From positions 1 through 64,000 of the forward strand of contig CAJFNR010000053.1 in NCBI GenBank assembly GCA_904395335.1: DNA of 64,000 nucleotides, given 5' to 3'. The stretch's first letter is position 1. Each line of letters starts with the position of its first letter. Origin of the DNA: Candidatus Avimonas narfae. GTDB taxonomy: Bacteria; Bacillota; Clostridia; Oscillospirales; Acutalibacteraceae. This document shows positions 52,726 through 61,094 of this stretch, in pieces. Position numbers and translations under genes: made by a program. The notes below the pieces were generated by a model. The model saw nothing but the letters and a program-made list of their open reading frames with translations. It had not been told where the DNA came from and searched no databases.

Positions 52726-53616
52726 ATGGAACAGCGCGTCATCAAACGGGTGGCGGCGATCCACGACCTGTCCGGCTTCGGCCGGGCGTCGCTCACCGCC
52801 ATCATTCCCACCCTGTCCAGCATGGGGGTGCAGGTCTGCCCCCTGCCCACCGCCATCCTGTCCAACCACACCGGCGGGTTCGACCATTACAGCTTTGTGG
52901 ACCTGACCGACACCATGGAGGAATACATCGATCACTGGAAGCGGCTGAACCTGACCTTCGACTGCATTTATTCCGGCTTTTTGGGCTCGGTGCGCCAGAT
53001 CGAGATCGTGGCCGGATTCCTGGACCATTTCGGCGGCGAAGACACCCTGGCGGTGGTGGACCCGGTCATGGGTGACAACGGCCGGCTGTACAGCTCCATG
53101 AAGCCGGAGATCACGGAGGAAATGAAAAAGCTGGTGGGCAAGGCGGACATCATCACCCCCAATTTCACGGAGGCCGCTTTTCTGCTGGGTGAACCCTACC
53201 GTGAGGAAATCACCGATGAGGAGGTCAAGGCCTGGCTGCTGCGCCTGTCCGAAATGGGCCCCCGCACCGTCATCATCACCAGCGTGCCCGGCCGCCGCGT
53301 TACCGGCCAGGTACAAAGCGAGGACACCAACGTCATCGCCTACGACCGTCCGGGCAACGCCTTCTGGAAGGTGGGATGCCGGTACATCCCCGCCTTTTAT
53401 CCCGGCACCGGGGACACCTTTACCAGCGTCATCATCGGAAGCCTGCTACAGGGGGACAGCCTGCCGGTGGCCATCGACCGGGGGGTGCAGTTCATCTCCC
53501 AGTGCATCAAGGCCAGCTACGGCTTCGACTATCCCCGGCGGGAGGGCGTGCTGCTGGAAAAGGAGCTGGATATCCTGAAAATGCCCGCCATCATGGGCAG
53601 TTTCGAGATGCTGTAA
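52726..53616 (+). CDS. Pyridoxamine kinase (PdxK/PdxY-like)
   Basis: This 296-residue ribokinase-like enzyme phosphorylates pyridoxal/pyridoxamine in vitamin B6 salvage. It opens with AAIHDLSGFGRASLTAIIPTLSSMG (cited in part) and shows DPVMGDNGRLYSS and the anion-hole motif GTGDTFTSVI with the catalytic Asp (near residue 229). I use the ATG at 52726 behind GAGGTG. It forms an operon with the radical SAM gene. Confidence 0.9.
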   Translation: MEQRVIKRVAAIHDLSGFGRASLTAIIPTLSSMGVQVCPLPTAILSNHTGGFDHYSFVDLTDTMEEYIDHWKRLNLTFDCIYSGFLGSVRQIEIVAGFLDHFGGEDTLAVVDPVMGDNGRLYSSMKPEITEEMKKLVGKADIITPNFTEAAFLLGEPYREEITDEEVKAWLLRLSEMGPRTVIITSVPGRRVTGQVQSEDTNVIAYDRPGNAFWKVGCRYIPAFYPGTGDTFTSVIIGSLLQGDSLPVAIDRGVQFISQCIKASYGFDYPRREGVLLEKELDILKMPAIMGSFEML

Positions 53617-53653
53617 AGGCGGCTGCCAACGTTTTCTGCCCAATTGGATATTC

Positions 53654-53682
53654 TTGACAATTCTTTCGGCATATACTATAGT
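53654..53682 (+). promoter_or_regulatory. Promoter of the small membrane protein gene
   Basis: TTGACA (53654-53659), 17 bp, TATAGT (53677-53682), 35 bp before the start codon. Confidence 0.8.
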
Positions 53683-53717
53683 GTTACCAAACCGGACAAC
53701 GGAAAGGCGGCGATCCC

Positions 53718-54146
53718 ATGCCCACCGAAATCCTGCCATCCAACCCGCTCCTAACAGGGGATACCCTGACCCCGGTCACCACCAGCGCCGGCATGCTCTT
53801 CGCCTGCTGGGCTATCGTGATCGTACTGCTGGCCATGTTCATTGTGTTTATGCGGGCAAGGCAGAAATCCTATGCTCTGGCAATCCTCCCCCTGGTGATT
53901 GTCCCGTTTATCCACATCATCAGCGGCGTCATCGCCCGTTTTCTCGACCCGTCCCTTCCTCTGACCGGTATGGAGATCCGCGCCATCATCGATACCACCG
54001 CCGCCCTGATCTCCTGTCTGCTGGTCGGGGCCATGTCCCGGGGTATTCCGCAAAGACGCACCCGGAACATGCTGTCGGTGGGGTGCTCGGCCTTTGTCAT
54101 CATCCTCACTTTGGTGCTGCTGATCAATACTCTGTCTATGCGATAA
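53718..54146 (+). CDS. Small membrane protein of unknown function
   Basis: This 142-residue protein has four hydrophobic segments (about 22-45, 52-75, 86-105 and 118-138) and polar ends. I do not recognise a family. The ATG follows GGAAAGGCGGCG. It has its own promoter and terminator, so it is a single-gene unit. Confidence 0.75.
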   Translation: MPTEILPSNPLLTGDTLTPVTTSAGMLFACWAIVIVLLAMFIVFMRARQKSYALAILPLVIVPFIHIISGVIARFLDPSLPLTGMEIRAIIDTTAALISCLLVGAMSRGIPQRRTRNMLSVGCSAFVIILTLVLLINTLSMR

Positions 54147-54164
54147 ACACGGCTTTCCTATCCA

Positions 54165-54196
54165 CCCCGCCGCGCACCTGCGCCGCGGGGTTTTCT
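54165..54196 (+). terminator. Terminator after the small membrane protein gene
   Basis: CCCCGC-CGCG pairs with CGC-GCGGGG around a short loop, followed by TTTTCTTGTT. Confidence 0.8.
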
Positions 54197-54326
54197 TGTT
54201 CATGGAGCGTGCAAAGGGCTGTATCCTGATTTGTCATCCGCTTCTTCGCCTGACAAAAAAGACTTGTCCCGGCGGCGGAGGCGTGCTAAAGTAGAGAAAA
54301 ACCGAAACAGGAAAGGCGGACAGCAT

Positions 54327-55547
54327 ATGTTTACCGCGCGAAAAATCCGGCTGGACGAGCTGCCGGAAACCCGGCGCCTCTTCTCCCTGGCGTTTGAATT
54401 CCCGTTCCCCGAGGGGGCGGATATCCCCGATCCGGAGGCCTTTGCCCGGAAAATGATCGACGAATCCCGCGACCGGGCGGAAAAATTCTGGGAGGAGACC
54501 TGGGCCGCATTCACGGAAACCGGGGAAATGGCGGCGTATTTCTCCGCGCTGCCCTATACCCAGTATTTCGACGGACAGACGGTGCCCATGATGGGCATCG
54601 GCGGCGTCTCCTCCCTGCCCCAGCACCGCCGGGGCGGAGCCATCCGCCGTTGTTTTGAGGGGGCGCTGCGGGATATGTATGAACGGGGGACCCTGTTCTC
54701 CTACCTGTACCCCTTTAACGAAAAATTCTACGGCAAGTTCGGCTATGCCCGCTGCTGTGACCAGATGCTCTGGACGCTGGACATGACCCGCCTCCCCTCC
54801 GGAGACTATCCGGGCACCTTCCACCTGTACGACGGCGGGGAGGACCTGTCCGCCTTCCAGGCAGTGTACGAGGCGTGCGCGCCCCGGTACAACGGCATGA
54901 TCCGGCGGGAGGAATACGACTGGGCCAAGGTGCGGGATGCCAAGCCCTTTGAAAACACACGGTACGGCTACCTGTACCGCAACCGGGAGGGCCGTCCCAC
55001 CGGCTATATGGTGTTCAAAAAGACGCCGGAGCTGGCCATGGACTGCAGCGAGTTCCTCTTCACCGACCGGGAGGCGCTGGACGCCCTCACCGGATTTGCC
55101 ACCCGATTCGCCGCCTACTACAAAACCCTGTGCTTCTGTGCCCCTGCCGATTTGGACCTTTCCTATTACTGCGACAATTACGCCCACTCCCTCAGCGCCC
55201 GGCAGCTGATCACCAACGGCATGACCCGGGTGGTCAACGTGCGCCGGGCTCTGGAGCTGGCCCGGTACCGGGGTAGCGGCCGGGCCGTCATCGCCGTGGA
55301 CGACGCCATGCTGCCGGAAAACAGCGGCGCCTTCCGCGTGGAATTTGAGGACGGCAAGGCCCTGTCCGTCCAACCCACCACAGACGCTCCGGACGCGGAG
55401 CTGCCCATCGGGGCCTTTTCCGCCGCGCTCATGGGCTGCCTGCCGGTGGAGCAGATGGTGTGGCGGCCGGATGTGGCCGTGCACTGCCCCGAAGCCGTGG
55501 CGCCGGTCTTTTACCGCAAGCCCAACTGGATCTGCAACCACTTCTGA
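54327..55547 (+). CDS. Eis-family GNAT N-acetyltransferase
   Basis: This 406-residue protein has the double-GNAT plus sterol-carrier-like layout of Eis proteins. The N-terminal GNAT has GGVSSLPQHRRGGAIRR (acetyl-CoA loop, about 92-108) and PFNEKFYGKFGYARC. The C-terminal part (about 300-406) shows VVNVRRALELARY. Eis relatives acetylate aminoglycosides or peptides; the natural substrate here is unknown. I chose the ATG at 54327 behind GGAAAGGCGGAC; the longer frame lacks a site. Confidence 0.88.
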   Translation: MFTARKIRLDELPETRRLFSLAFEFPFPEGADIPDPEAFARKMIDESRDRAEKFWEETWAAFTETGEMAAYFSALPYTQYFDGQTVPMMGIGGVSSLPQHRRGGAIRRCFEGALRDMYERGTLFSYLYPFNEKFYGKFGYARCCDQMLWTLDMTRLPSGDYPGTFHLYDGGEDLSAFQAVYEACAPRYNGMIRREEYDWAKVRDAKPFENTRYGYLYRNREGRPTGYMVFKKTPELAMDCSEFLFTDREALDALTGFATRFAAYYKTLCFCAPADLDLSYYCDNYAHSLSARQLITNGMTRVVNVRRALELARYRGSGRAVIAVDDAMLPENSGAFRVEFEDGKALSVQPTTDAPDAELPIGAFSAALMGCLPVEQMVWRPDVAVHCPEAVAPVFYRKPNWICNHF

Positions 55548-55562
55548 GCCCCGCCGAAACAT

Positions 55563-55605
55563 AAACCCCTCCCGCGGTTCATACACTGGACCACGGGAGG
55601 GGTTT
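55563..55605 (+). terminator. Hairpin ending the Eis gene and covering the next ribosome site
   Basis: AAACCCCTCCCG pairs with CGGGAGGGGTTT (12 bp) around a 19-nt loop. The right arm contains GGGAGGGG, the Shine-Dalgarno of the symporter gene that starts at 55610. It may both weaken read-through and mask translation of the symporter. Confidence 0.65.
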
Positions 55606-55609
55606 GCTT

Positions 55610-57076
55610 ATGTGGCTGGATATCGGGATTGTCCTTCTTTACCTGGCGGTGCTGGTGGGCATGGGCCTGCGCGGCGGCCGCCAGGTCAAAAGTGCCGGCG
55701 ACTTCACCGCCTCCGGCGGCCGGTACGGCACGCTGGTGCTTTTCGCCTCCCTGTCCGCCTCTTTTATCGGCGGCGGCTACTCCTCCGGCAACGCCGCCCG
55801 CGCCTTTGAAAACGGCATCGGCACCACCCTGGCCCTCTTCGGCTTCAGCCTCGCCATGATCCTCATCGGGCGCTTCATCGTTCCCGGTGTAGGCCGCTTC
55901 TCCGGTGTGTCCACCGCCGGCGGCGTCATCGGCCGGGCCTATGGGCGGCGGGCCCGGGTGCTGTCCGGGCTGTTCATCTTCCTGTGCAGCGCCGGCATGG
56001 TGGGTGCGCAGATGGAGGCCATCGGACTGGTGTTCCATGTGCTACTGGGCGTCAAGCCCCTGACCGGCGTGCTCATCGGCTTCGGCATCGTGCTGGTGTA
56101 TTCCACCGCCGGGGGGCTTCAGTCGGTCATCGCCGCCGATATGGTGCAGTTCACCCTGCTGGCGGTGGGGATGCCCCTGCTGCTGGTGATGTCCCTGCTG
56201 CGGGCGGGCAGCGTGGGCGCCGTGCTGGACGCCGTTCCCGATGCCTATTTCAATCCCTTCAACGGCACCACCCCGGCGGCCTTTTTTTCCCTGTTTCTCA
56301 CCATGATGCTGGGGGAGGCCCTGGCGCCCCCCTACACCCAGCGGCTGCTCATCGGGCGCAGCCCCCGCAGCACCGCAAAGGCCACCATCCTCAGCGGCCT
56401 GTTTTCCATCCCCTTCTTTGTCATCACCGGCCTCATCGGCCTTTCCGCCTACGCGCTGCAGGTCACCGACACCGCGGCAGCCGCCATGCCCACTCTCATC
56501 CAGTCCGTGCTGCCGGTGGGTTTGCGGGGCATCGTCATGGCCGCCATGGTCTCCATCATCCTGTCGGCAGCGGACGGCTTTCTCAACAGCGCGGCGGTGG
56601 GGCTGGTCTGCGACACCCTGTTGCCCCTGCGGCCCGGGATGTCCGACAAAACCCAGCTGTTCCTGCTGCGGGCAGTGAACCTGCTCACCGGCCTGGCCGC
56701 GGTGGCGGTGGCTTTCGCGGTGCCGGATATCTTCGATATCCTGGTGCTGGCCTATTCCTTCTGGTGCCCGCTGATCCTGGTGCCGCTGGCCGCCGCCTTC
56801 CTGGGCATCCGCTCCGACGGCCGCGCCTTCCGCACCGCTCTGCTGGCCGGGCTGCTCTCCACCCTGGTCTGGAATTACCTGCTGCACCGCCCCTTCGGCA
56901 TTGACGGCGCGGTGGTGGGCACGGCGTGCAACCTGCTGGCTTTCTCCCTGCGCACCCGGCAGTTCCGTCGCCGGACGCTGACGGCGCGGCGGGATGTCTC
57001 CCCGCTTCCCCGCCGTCTGCCCTCCGTGCAGTATATCTCCTTCCGGCAAAAGGGCCCCGGGGAGCACTCAAAATAA
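55610..57076 (+). CDS. Sodium:solute symporter family protein
   Basis: This 488-residue membrane protein has about 13 predicted helices and SSS-family features. These include SASFIGGGYSSGNAARAFENG (cited in part; helix 1/2 sodium site), YSTAGGLQSVIAADMVQF and MVSIILSAADGFLNSAAV. It takes up an unknown organic solute with sodium. The start is the ATG at 55610. It follows the Eis-like gene by 62 bp. The C-terminal tail is basic. Confidence 0.88.
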   Translation: MWLDIGIVLLYLAVLVGMGLRGGRQVKSAGDFTASGGRYGTLVLFASLSASFIGGGYSSGNAARAFENGIGTTLALFGFSLAMILIGRFIVPGVGRFSGVSTAGGVIGRAYGRRARVLSGLFIFLCSAGMVGAQMEAIGLVFHVLLGVKPLTGVLIGFGIVLVYSTAGGLQSVIAADMVQFTLLAVGMPLLLVMSLLRAGSVGAVLDAVPDAYFNPFNGTTPAAFFSLFLTMMLGEALAPPYTQRLLIGRSPRSTAKATILSGLFSIPFFVITGLIGLSAYALQVTDTAAAAMPTLIQSVLPVGLRGIVMAAMVSIILSAADGFLNSAAVGLVCDTLLPLRPGMSDKTQLFLLRAVNLLTGLAAVAVAFAVPDIFDILVLAYSFWCPLILVPLAAAFLGIRSDGRAFRTALLAGLLSTLVWNYLLHRPFGIDGAVVGTACNLLAFSLRTRQFRRRTLTARRDVSPLPRRLPSVQYISFRQKGPGEHSK

Positions 57077-57187
57077 AAGGGCTTCCTGTTCTTTCACCTC
57101 ATCACCCCATGTGCCAAGGCAAGGGTCCAAACAAGGCGAGGCGGATGAGGGGAAAACACGGCCCAGCTACTTTTTCGATTCTGGATA

Positions 57188-57237
57188 ATCGCAAAGGAAC
57201 GGAATGGCCAATATTGGCCATTCCGTTCCTTTGCGAT
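57188..57237. repeat. 50-bp perfect palindrome between convergent genes
   Basis: Two 25-bp arms (ATCGCAAAGGAACGGAATGG at the outside) meet without spacer. It lies between the symporter (plus) and the Lrp regulator (minus). It may act as a bidirectional terminator; a T-rich stretch (CCGTTTTCTTCTTA) follows on the plus strand. 57077-57187 holds nothing else. Confidence 0.85.
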
Positions 57238-57352
57238 CTCCGTTTTCTTCTTACCACAGGATTTGCCGGTGGAATATTGGAAGAAGGCCTTTTTCCCAAA
57301 GGATGCCCCCGGAAAACCTGTCAGGATGATCTGTGGCAGAAAGGCTAGGGCT

Positions 57353-57811
57353 TCACAGCCGCAGGCCCTTGACATCCTTGATACGGGATAAAATCATGTT
57401 GCACTCGCAGCGGACGAGGCCGGGCAGCGGGTCGATTACCTCCCGGATGAAGCCCTCCAACTCCTCCCAGGAAGCCGCCACCGCGTGAACGTGGAGCCTG
57501 CCGCTGCCCGTAACCCGGTAAATTTTGGTGACCAGCTCACTCTGCCGGAGCCTTTCCGCCGTATCCTCCAGGGCGGACGGTTCGGTTTCCAGCTCAAAAT
57601 AGCAGGACACCGCCCCGCTAATCTTCTGGGGGTTGATGACAGCGGTATACCCTTCGATTATTCCCCGCCGTTCCAGCGCCTGGACCCGCATCTTTGCGGC
57701 TACCCGGGAAAGCCCTACTTTCTGCCCGATTTCCGAATAGGACATCCGGGCGTTTTCCAGCAGCAGCCGGACAATTTTCCCGTCCAGCTCGTCCAGTCCC
57801 TCCAAAAACAC
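57353..57811 (-). CDS. Lrp/AsnC-family transcriptional regulator
   Basis: This 152-residue regulator has an N-terminal helix-turn-helix (LDELDGKIVRLLLENARMSY, then GLSRVAAKMRVQALERRGII) and a C-terminal ligand/oligomerisation domain (about 65-150; FELETEPSALEDTAERLRQS, GSGRLHVHAVA). The GTG at 57811 behind GAGGAGGTGGCC fits; the longer frame starts in poor context. It may control the symporter or the MATE gene, but nothing in the sequence proves this. Confidence 0.87.
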   Translation of the reverse strand: MFLEGLDELDGKIVRLLLENARMSYSEIGQKVGLSRVAAKMRVQALERRGIIEGYTAVINPQKISGAVSCYFELETEPSALEDTAERLRQSELVTKIYRVTGSGRLHVHAVAASWEELEGFIREVIDPLPGLVRCECNMILSRIKDVKGLRL

Positions 57812-57861
57812 ATGGCCACCTCCTCTTTGTGTTAACATATCTCAACGTGATTGCTTCCCAT

Positions 57862-57952
57862 TAAGGGAAAGGGCCGTTCCGGCCGACAGGCAATTTCTCC
57901 AAGCCCAGGGACACCTTACATAGTTTGTTCATCAAACATAAAGGCCCTGTAG
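57862..57952 (+). repeat. Dispersed double-hairpin repeat, copy D (5'-truncated)
   Basis: It contains CCGTTCCGGCCGACAGGCAATTTCTCC (cited in part as GCCGACAGGCAATTTCTCC), then AAGCCCAGGGACACC, a loop and AAAGGCCCTGTAGCC. The first half of stem 1 is missing. It stands in tandem with copy E. Confidence 0.8.
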
Positions 57953-57966
57953 CCAATATCCCAAAA

Positions 57967-58094
57967 CGTAGAGGGAGAATGGGCGGTGCCGCAAAGCGGC
58001 AGGAGGCCGTTCCGGCCGACAGGCAATTTCTCCAGGCCCAGGGACATCTTACATAGTTTGTTCATCAAACATAAAGGCCCTGGGCACAGTATAC
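57967..58094 (+). repeat. Dispersed double-hairpin repeat, copy E (long form)
   Basis: A full copy: GTAGAGGGAGAATGGGCGG, GCCGCAAAGCGGC hairpin, GGCCGTTCCGGCC hairpin, GCAATTTCTCC, then GCCCAGGG and CCCTGGGC around the loop, ending CACAGTATACCCC. Its last 50 bases are nearly identical to copy D. The 73-residue minus-strand frame here is not a gene. Confidence 0.85.
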
Positions 58095-58124
58095 CCCTCT
58101 CTTCAATATTCCGCAAGAATAAAA

Positions 58125-58153
58125 TTGACAGTCGCAAACTTATACCCTATAAT
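58125..58153 (+). promoter_or_regulatory. Promoter of the MATE gene
   Basis: A textbook sigma-A promoter: TTGACA (58125-58130), 17 bp, TATAAT (58148-58153), 50 bp before the start codon. Confidence 0.92.
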
Positions 58154-58202
58154 ACTTTCGATTCGTAAGATATTACTTTCAATTAGAAAGCGTGAGGACA
58201 AT

Positions 58203-59579
58203 ATGGACAGAACACTGACCGAAGGCCCGGTTATGAAATCCATGCTGCGGTTTGCGTTGCCCATGATCCTGGGCAACCTGCTGCAGCAGTGCTACAATGT
58301 GGCCGACACCCTGATTGTCGGCCGTTTTTTGGGGCCGGACGCCTTGGCGGCCGTGGGGTCGGCTTTTACCCTCATGACCTTTTTGACTTCCATCCTGCTG
58401 GGGCTCTGCATGGGCAGCGGCACGGCCTTCTCCATCCGGTTCGGGCAACGGGACGAAAAAGGACTGCAGGAGGGCATGTGCGCCTCCTTTGTACTTATCG
58501 CGGCCATCACTGCTCTTTTGAATCTGCTGGTTTTCCTGGGACTGGACTGGCTCCTCCTCTTCCTCCAGGTGCCGGCGAAGGTAACGGGGCTCATGCGGGA
58601 ATACCTGCTGGTGATTTTCTGCGGCATCGCCGCTACCTTTTTATACAATTACTTTGCCTGCCTCCTGCGGGCGGTGGGGGAGTCGGTGCCTCCCCTGATC
58701 TTCCTGGCGGTTTCGGCCGCCCTGAATATCGGGTTGGACCTGTGGTTTGTCCTGGGCCTCCAGCGGGGCGTAGCTGGGGCGGCCGAGGCCACGGTCATCT
58801 CCCAATACGTTTCGGGAATCGGCTTGGGACTCTACACCTGGTTCCGCCGGCCGGGACTGCGGATAAAATGCTTCCGTCTGCGGCTTTCCCGTATCAGAGA
58901 AATTGCCGGCTTTTCCCTTTTGACCTGCGTGCAGCAGTCGGTGATGAACCTGGGCATCCTCCTGGTGCAGGGGTTGGTTAACAGCTTCGGCACCACGGTC
59001 ATGTCGGCCTTTGCCGCCGCCGTGAAAATTGATGCTTTCGCTTACATGCCCGTTCAGGACTTCGGAAACGCCTTTTCCACCTTTATCGCGCAAAACTACG
59101 GGGCCAAAAATGAAAAACGGATCCGTGCCGGTCTGCGGGGGGCGGTATTGGCGGCCCTCCTTTTCTGCCTTGTCATTTCTGCCGCTGTGTGGATATTTGC
59201 CCGCCCCCTCATGCTTCTGTTTGTCGATAGCGGGGAAACGGCTATCCTGGCCGAAGGGGTGCGCTATCTGCGCATAGAAGGGGCTTTTTACTGCGGCATC
59301 GGCTGCTTATTCCTGCTCTATGGCCTTTACCGAGCCCTGGGGAAACCGGGCATGTCGGTAGTGCTCACCGTCTTCTCCTTAGGCACCCGGGTAGGGCTCT
59401 CCTATCTGCTGTCGGCCATCCCTGGGGTGGGCGTGACAGGTATCTGGTGGAGCGTCCCCATCGGCTGGGCCCTGGCCGACCTTGTGGGGATTGTCTATTA
59501 TAAGGTGCATAAAAAACGCCTCCTCGCCTGGGATACCACCAGCAACGGGCAGACGAGCAACCTAAAGGCTTCCCGTTGA
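58203..59579 (+). CDS. MATE-family efflux transporter
   Basis: This 458-residue membrane protein has 12 predicted helices and MATE features. These include FALPMILGNLLQQCYNVADT, VGRFLGPDALAAVG, GLCMGSGTAFSIRFGQ and FAYMPVQDFGNAFSTFIAQN. Such proteins export drugs or metabolites with sodium or protons. I use the ATG at 58203 behind GTGAGGAC; the longer frame would begin at the promoter. It is a single-gene unit. Confidence 0.93.
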   Translation: MDRTLTEGPVMKSMLRFALPMILGNLLQQCYNVADTLIVGRFLGPDALAAVGSAFTLMTFLTSILLGLCMGSGTAFSIRFGQRDEKGLQEGMCASFVLIAAITALLNLLVFLGLDWLLLFLQVPAKVTGLMREYLLVIFCGIAATFLYNYFACLLRAVGESVPPLIFLAVSAALNIGLDLWFVLGLQRGVAGAAEATVISQYVSGIGLGLYTWFRRPGLRIKCFRLRLSRIREIAGFSLLTCVQQSVMNLGILLVQGLVNSFGTTVMSAFAAAVKIDAFAYMPVQDFGNAFSTFIAQNYGAKNEKRIRAGLRGAVLAALLFCLVISAAVWIFARPLMLLFVDSGETAILAEGVRYLRIEGAFYCGIGCLFLLYGLYRALGKPGMSVVLTVFSLGTRVGLSYLLSAIPGVGVTGIWWSVPIGWALADLVGIVYYKVHKKRLLAWDTTSNGQTSNLKASR

Positions 59580-59593
59580 GGGGGAGCCTTTTT
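59564..59593 (+). terminator. Terminator overlapping the end of the MATE gene
   Basis: AAAGGCT-CCC pairs with GGG-AGCCTTT (one bulge) around GTTGA, followed by TTTTTC. The left arm includes the last codons. Confidence 0.8.
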
Positions 59594-59604
59594 CATCTCT
59601 CTTT

Positions 59605-59663
59605 CCGGATAAAAAATAACTGCACCACCATTTATTTCGGTAGTGCAGTTATTTTTTATCCGG
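59605..59663 (-). terminator. Long inverted repeat overlapping the HTH gene stop
   Basis: Perfect 21-bp arms (CCGGATAAAAAATAACTGCA plus one base, and complement) around a 17-nt loop. One arm contains the stop codon and last codons of the HTH gene on the minus strand. It is a likely bidirectional terminator for the MATE and HTH genes. Confidence 0.75.
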
Positions 59664-59855
59664 TACATATTCTGCGATTTCTTCCAGCTTACAGTCAAGA
59701 ATTTTACATAACCTATCCAGCGTATGAGTGGAAACCGGCATATCCGTTTGCAGCCTTTGGACAGTCGCATGACTCATACCATGTTTTACTCTTAGCGTAT
59801 ATGTTGTTACTTTCTTTTTGGACATGGTATCCCATAAAGGACGGTAGCAAATCAC
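59649..59855 (-). CDS. Small HTH (Cro/C1-type) regulator, copy 1
   Basis: This 68-residue DNA-binding protein is essentially one helix-turn-helix domain: TYTLRVKHGMSHATVQRLQT, then STHTLDRLCKILDCKLEEIAEYV (cited in part). It starts at GTG behind AAGGAGGTG. It shares ~65% of residues with the next gene (59940) and both begin with the same odd MICY-PLW-TMS leader, so the two are recent tandem duplicates. It probably autoregulates. Confidence 0.85.
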   Translation of the reverse strand: MICYRPLWDTMSKKKVTTYTLRVKHGMSHATVQRLQTDMPVSTHTLDRLCKILDCKLEEIAEYVPDKK

Positions 59856-59910
59856 TTTGTCCTACACCTCCTTATGTAACTATTATGGAGGTAGTAAGGC
59901 ACAAAATAAT

Positions 59911-59928
59911 ATGGCTATTATTTGGCCA
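59911..59928. promoter_or_regulatory. Operator-like motif before HTH copy 1
   Basis: ATGGCTATTATTTGGCCA, an imperfect inverted repeat (TGGC...GGCCA), lies 55 bp upstream of HTH copy 1. It matches the two motifs upstream of HTH copy 2. Confidence 0.5.
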
Positions 59929-59939
59929 TCACCGTGATC

Positions 59940-60143
59940 TTATTCATCTGGAATATATTCAGCAACATCTTGTAAGCGGCAATCCAAAATCTTGCATAAA
60001 CGATCAAGAGTATAGGTTGAAACGGGCTCGTTTTTTTGTAATCTTTCAACCGTGGAATGACTAATTCTATGTATCTCTCGTAATGTATATGTGGTCGCAC
60101 TTTTGGCCGACATAGTTTTCCATAACGGTTCGTAACAAATCAT
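59940..60143 (-). CDS. Small HTH (Cro/C1-type) regulator, copy 2
   Basis: This 67-residue paralogue of the preceding gene has TYTLREIHRISHSTVERLQK and VSTYTLDRLCKILDCRLQDV. It starts at ATG behind GAGAGGGGCG. Its target is unknown; the tandem arrangement resembles a regulator that switches between two states, though a simple duplication is enough to explain it. Confidence 0.85.
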   Translation of the reverse strand: MICYEPLWKTMSAKSATTYTLREIHRISHSTVERLQKNEPVSTYTLDRLCKILDCRLQDVAEYIPDE

Positions 60144-60173
60144 ATTTTCGCCCCTCTCTTTACATTACACATT

Positions 60174-60216
60174 ATGGCTGTTATAATGGCCACACGGTAT
60201 GGCCGTTATTTGGCCA
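60174..60216. promoter_or_regulatory. Two operator-like motifs before HTH copy 2
   Basis: ATGGCTGTTATAATGGCCA (60174-60192) and ATGGCCGTTATTTGGCCA (60199-60216) are near-identical, each with TGGC...GGCCA symmetry, 30 bp or more upstream of the HTH start. With the motif at 59911 they define a three-copy site that the two regulators may bind. They probably overlap the promoter. Confidence 0.5.
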
Positions 60217-60335
60217 TACACGCAGAGGGGGAGTATTAACGTTCGGTAATGTTTTTCCACCTCATCCGCCGCAGGCGGTGATGAGGCGGCCCCCGCTATT
60301 TTCATCACGCTTTTGGGGATAGGGGGAAACAACAC

Positions 60336-61094
60336 ATGATCAAAACGCATATGAACGCCTGGTACCGGAAAATCGTGGAATCGCCGCTGCTCGGCGAGGT
60401 GGAATTTTCAGTGGCGAGCCATTGGATCCGACTGTGCCCCTCCGGCAATGGGGCGGAAACACAGGTATTTGTCGACGAAATGCCCATGCCGGCCGCCGAC
60501 CGGAACGAGCTGCGGCACTGGCTTGCCCGGCTGGACCGGTACGAAAAAGGACGGCGGTGGCGGGCGCTGCGCACCGGCGTCGAAGACATGCCCTCCCGGA
60601 TCACGGCCAAGCTGAGGGAGCTGGGCTTTGACGAGGAATACAAGGGGTTTCAATACCTGGTGTACCTGCTGGGCCGGGTGTGTGAAGAATACCTGGCGGA
60701 GGGAGTCGCGCCCCTAGATATGCAGGCGCTCTACCAGGAGACGGCGGACCGGTTTGGGATCCGCTACCGCACGGTGGAATCCATCCTTCACTTTCTCATC
60801 CGCCGGGCGGCCTGGTGGGGCGTGAACCGTTCCGAACGCCCTAGTCAAAAGGTGCTGAGCTACTGCACGCCGGACAGCTACGCCTCCCGCTCCTTTGCGC
60901 AGAATTTGGCCGCGGACCTGCTGGACCAGTGGGCAGCGGAGTATGTGGAAAGGATGAGGAGTGAGGAGATGCAAAAGGCGAATATCTGCGGCCGCCGTAT
61001 CCGGACGCCGGCAGCCCCCGATGACGCAAAAGGACCTGAGCGACGCGCTGAAGGAAGCGTTCGGCCTGGAGCTGTTGCCTCCCATCCTGGCTAA
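60336..61094 (+). CDS. Spo0A C-terminal-domain-like regulator
   Basis: Residues ~86-165 match the DNA-binding effector domain of the sporulation regulator Spo0A: SRITAKLRELGF, KGFQYLVYLLGRVCEEYL, LYQETADRFGIRYRTVESIL, HFLIRRAAWWGV. There is no receiver domain; the first ~80 residues are a different, unrecognised segment. It cannot be phosphorylated like Spo0A and may compete for or share its sites. ATG behind GATAGGGGG. From about residue 205 the frame runs into the next, frameshifted gene without a stop, so the native C-terminus is uncertain. Confidence 0.7.
   Translation: MIKTHMNAWYRKIVESPLLGEVEFSVASHWIRLCPSGNGAETQVFVDEMPMPAADRNELRHWLARLDRYEKGRRWRALRTGVEDMPSRITAKLRELGFDEEYKGFQYLVYLLGRVCEEYLAEGVAPLDMQALYQETADRFGIRYRTVESILHFLIRRAAWWGVNRSERPSQKVLSYCTPDSYASRSFAQNLAADLLDQWAAEYVERMRSEEMQKANICGRRIRTPAAPDDAKGPERRAEGSVRPGAVASHPG

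Noticed and set aside
54234..55586. 450-residue antisense frame over the Eis-like gene
   Set aside because: The plus-strand protein has GNAT motifs and a good ribosome site; the antisense frame has neither.
59605..59663. CRISPR-like or IS terminal repeat
   Set aside because: Only one inverted repeat is present with no direct-repeat array; position fits a bidirectional terminator better.
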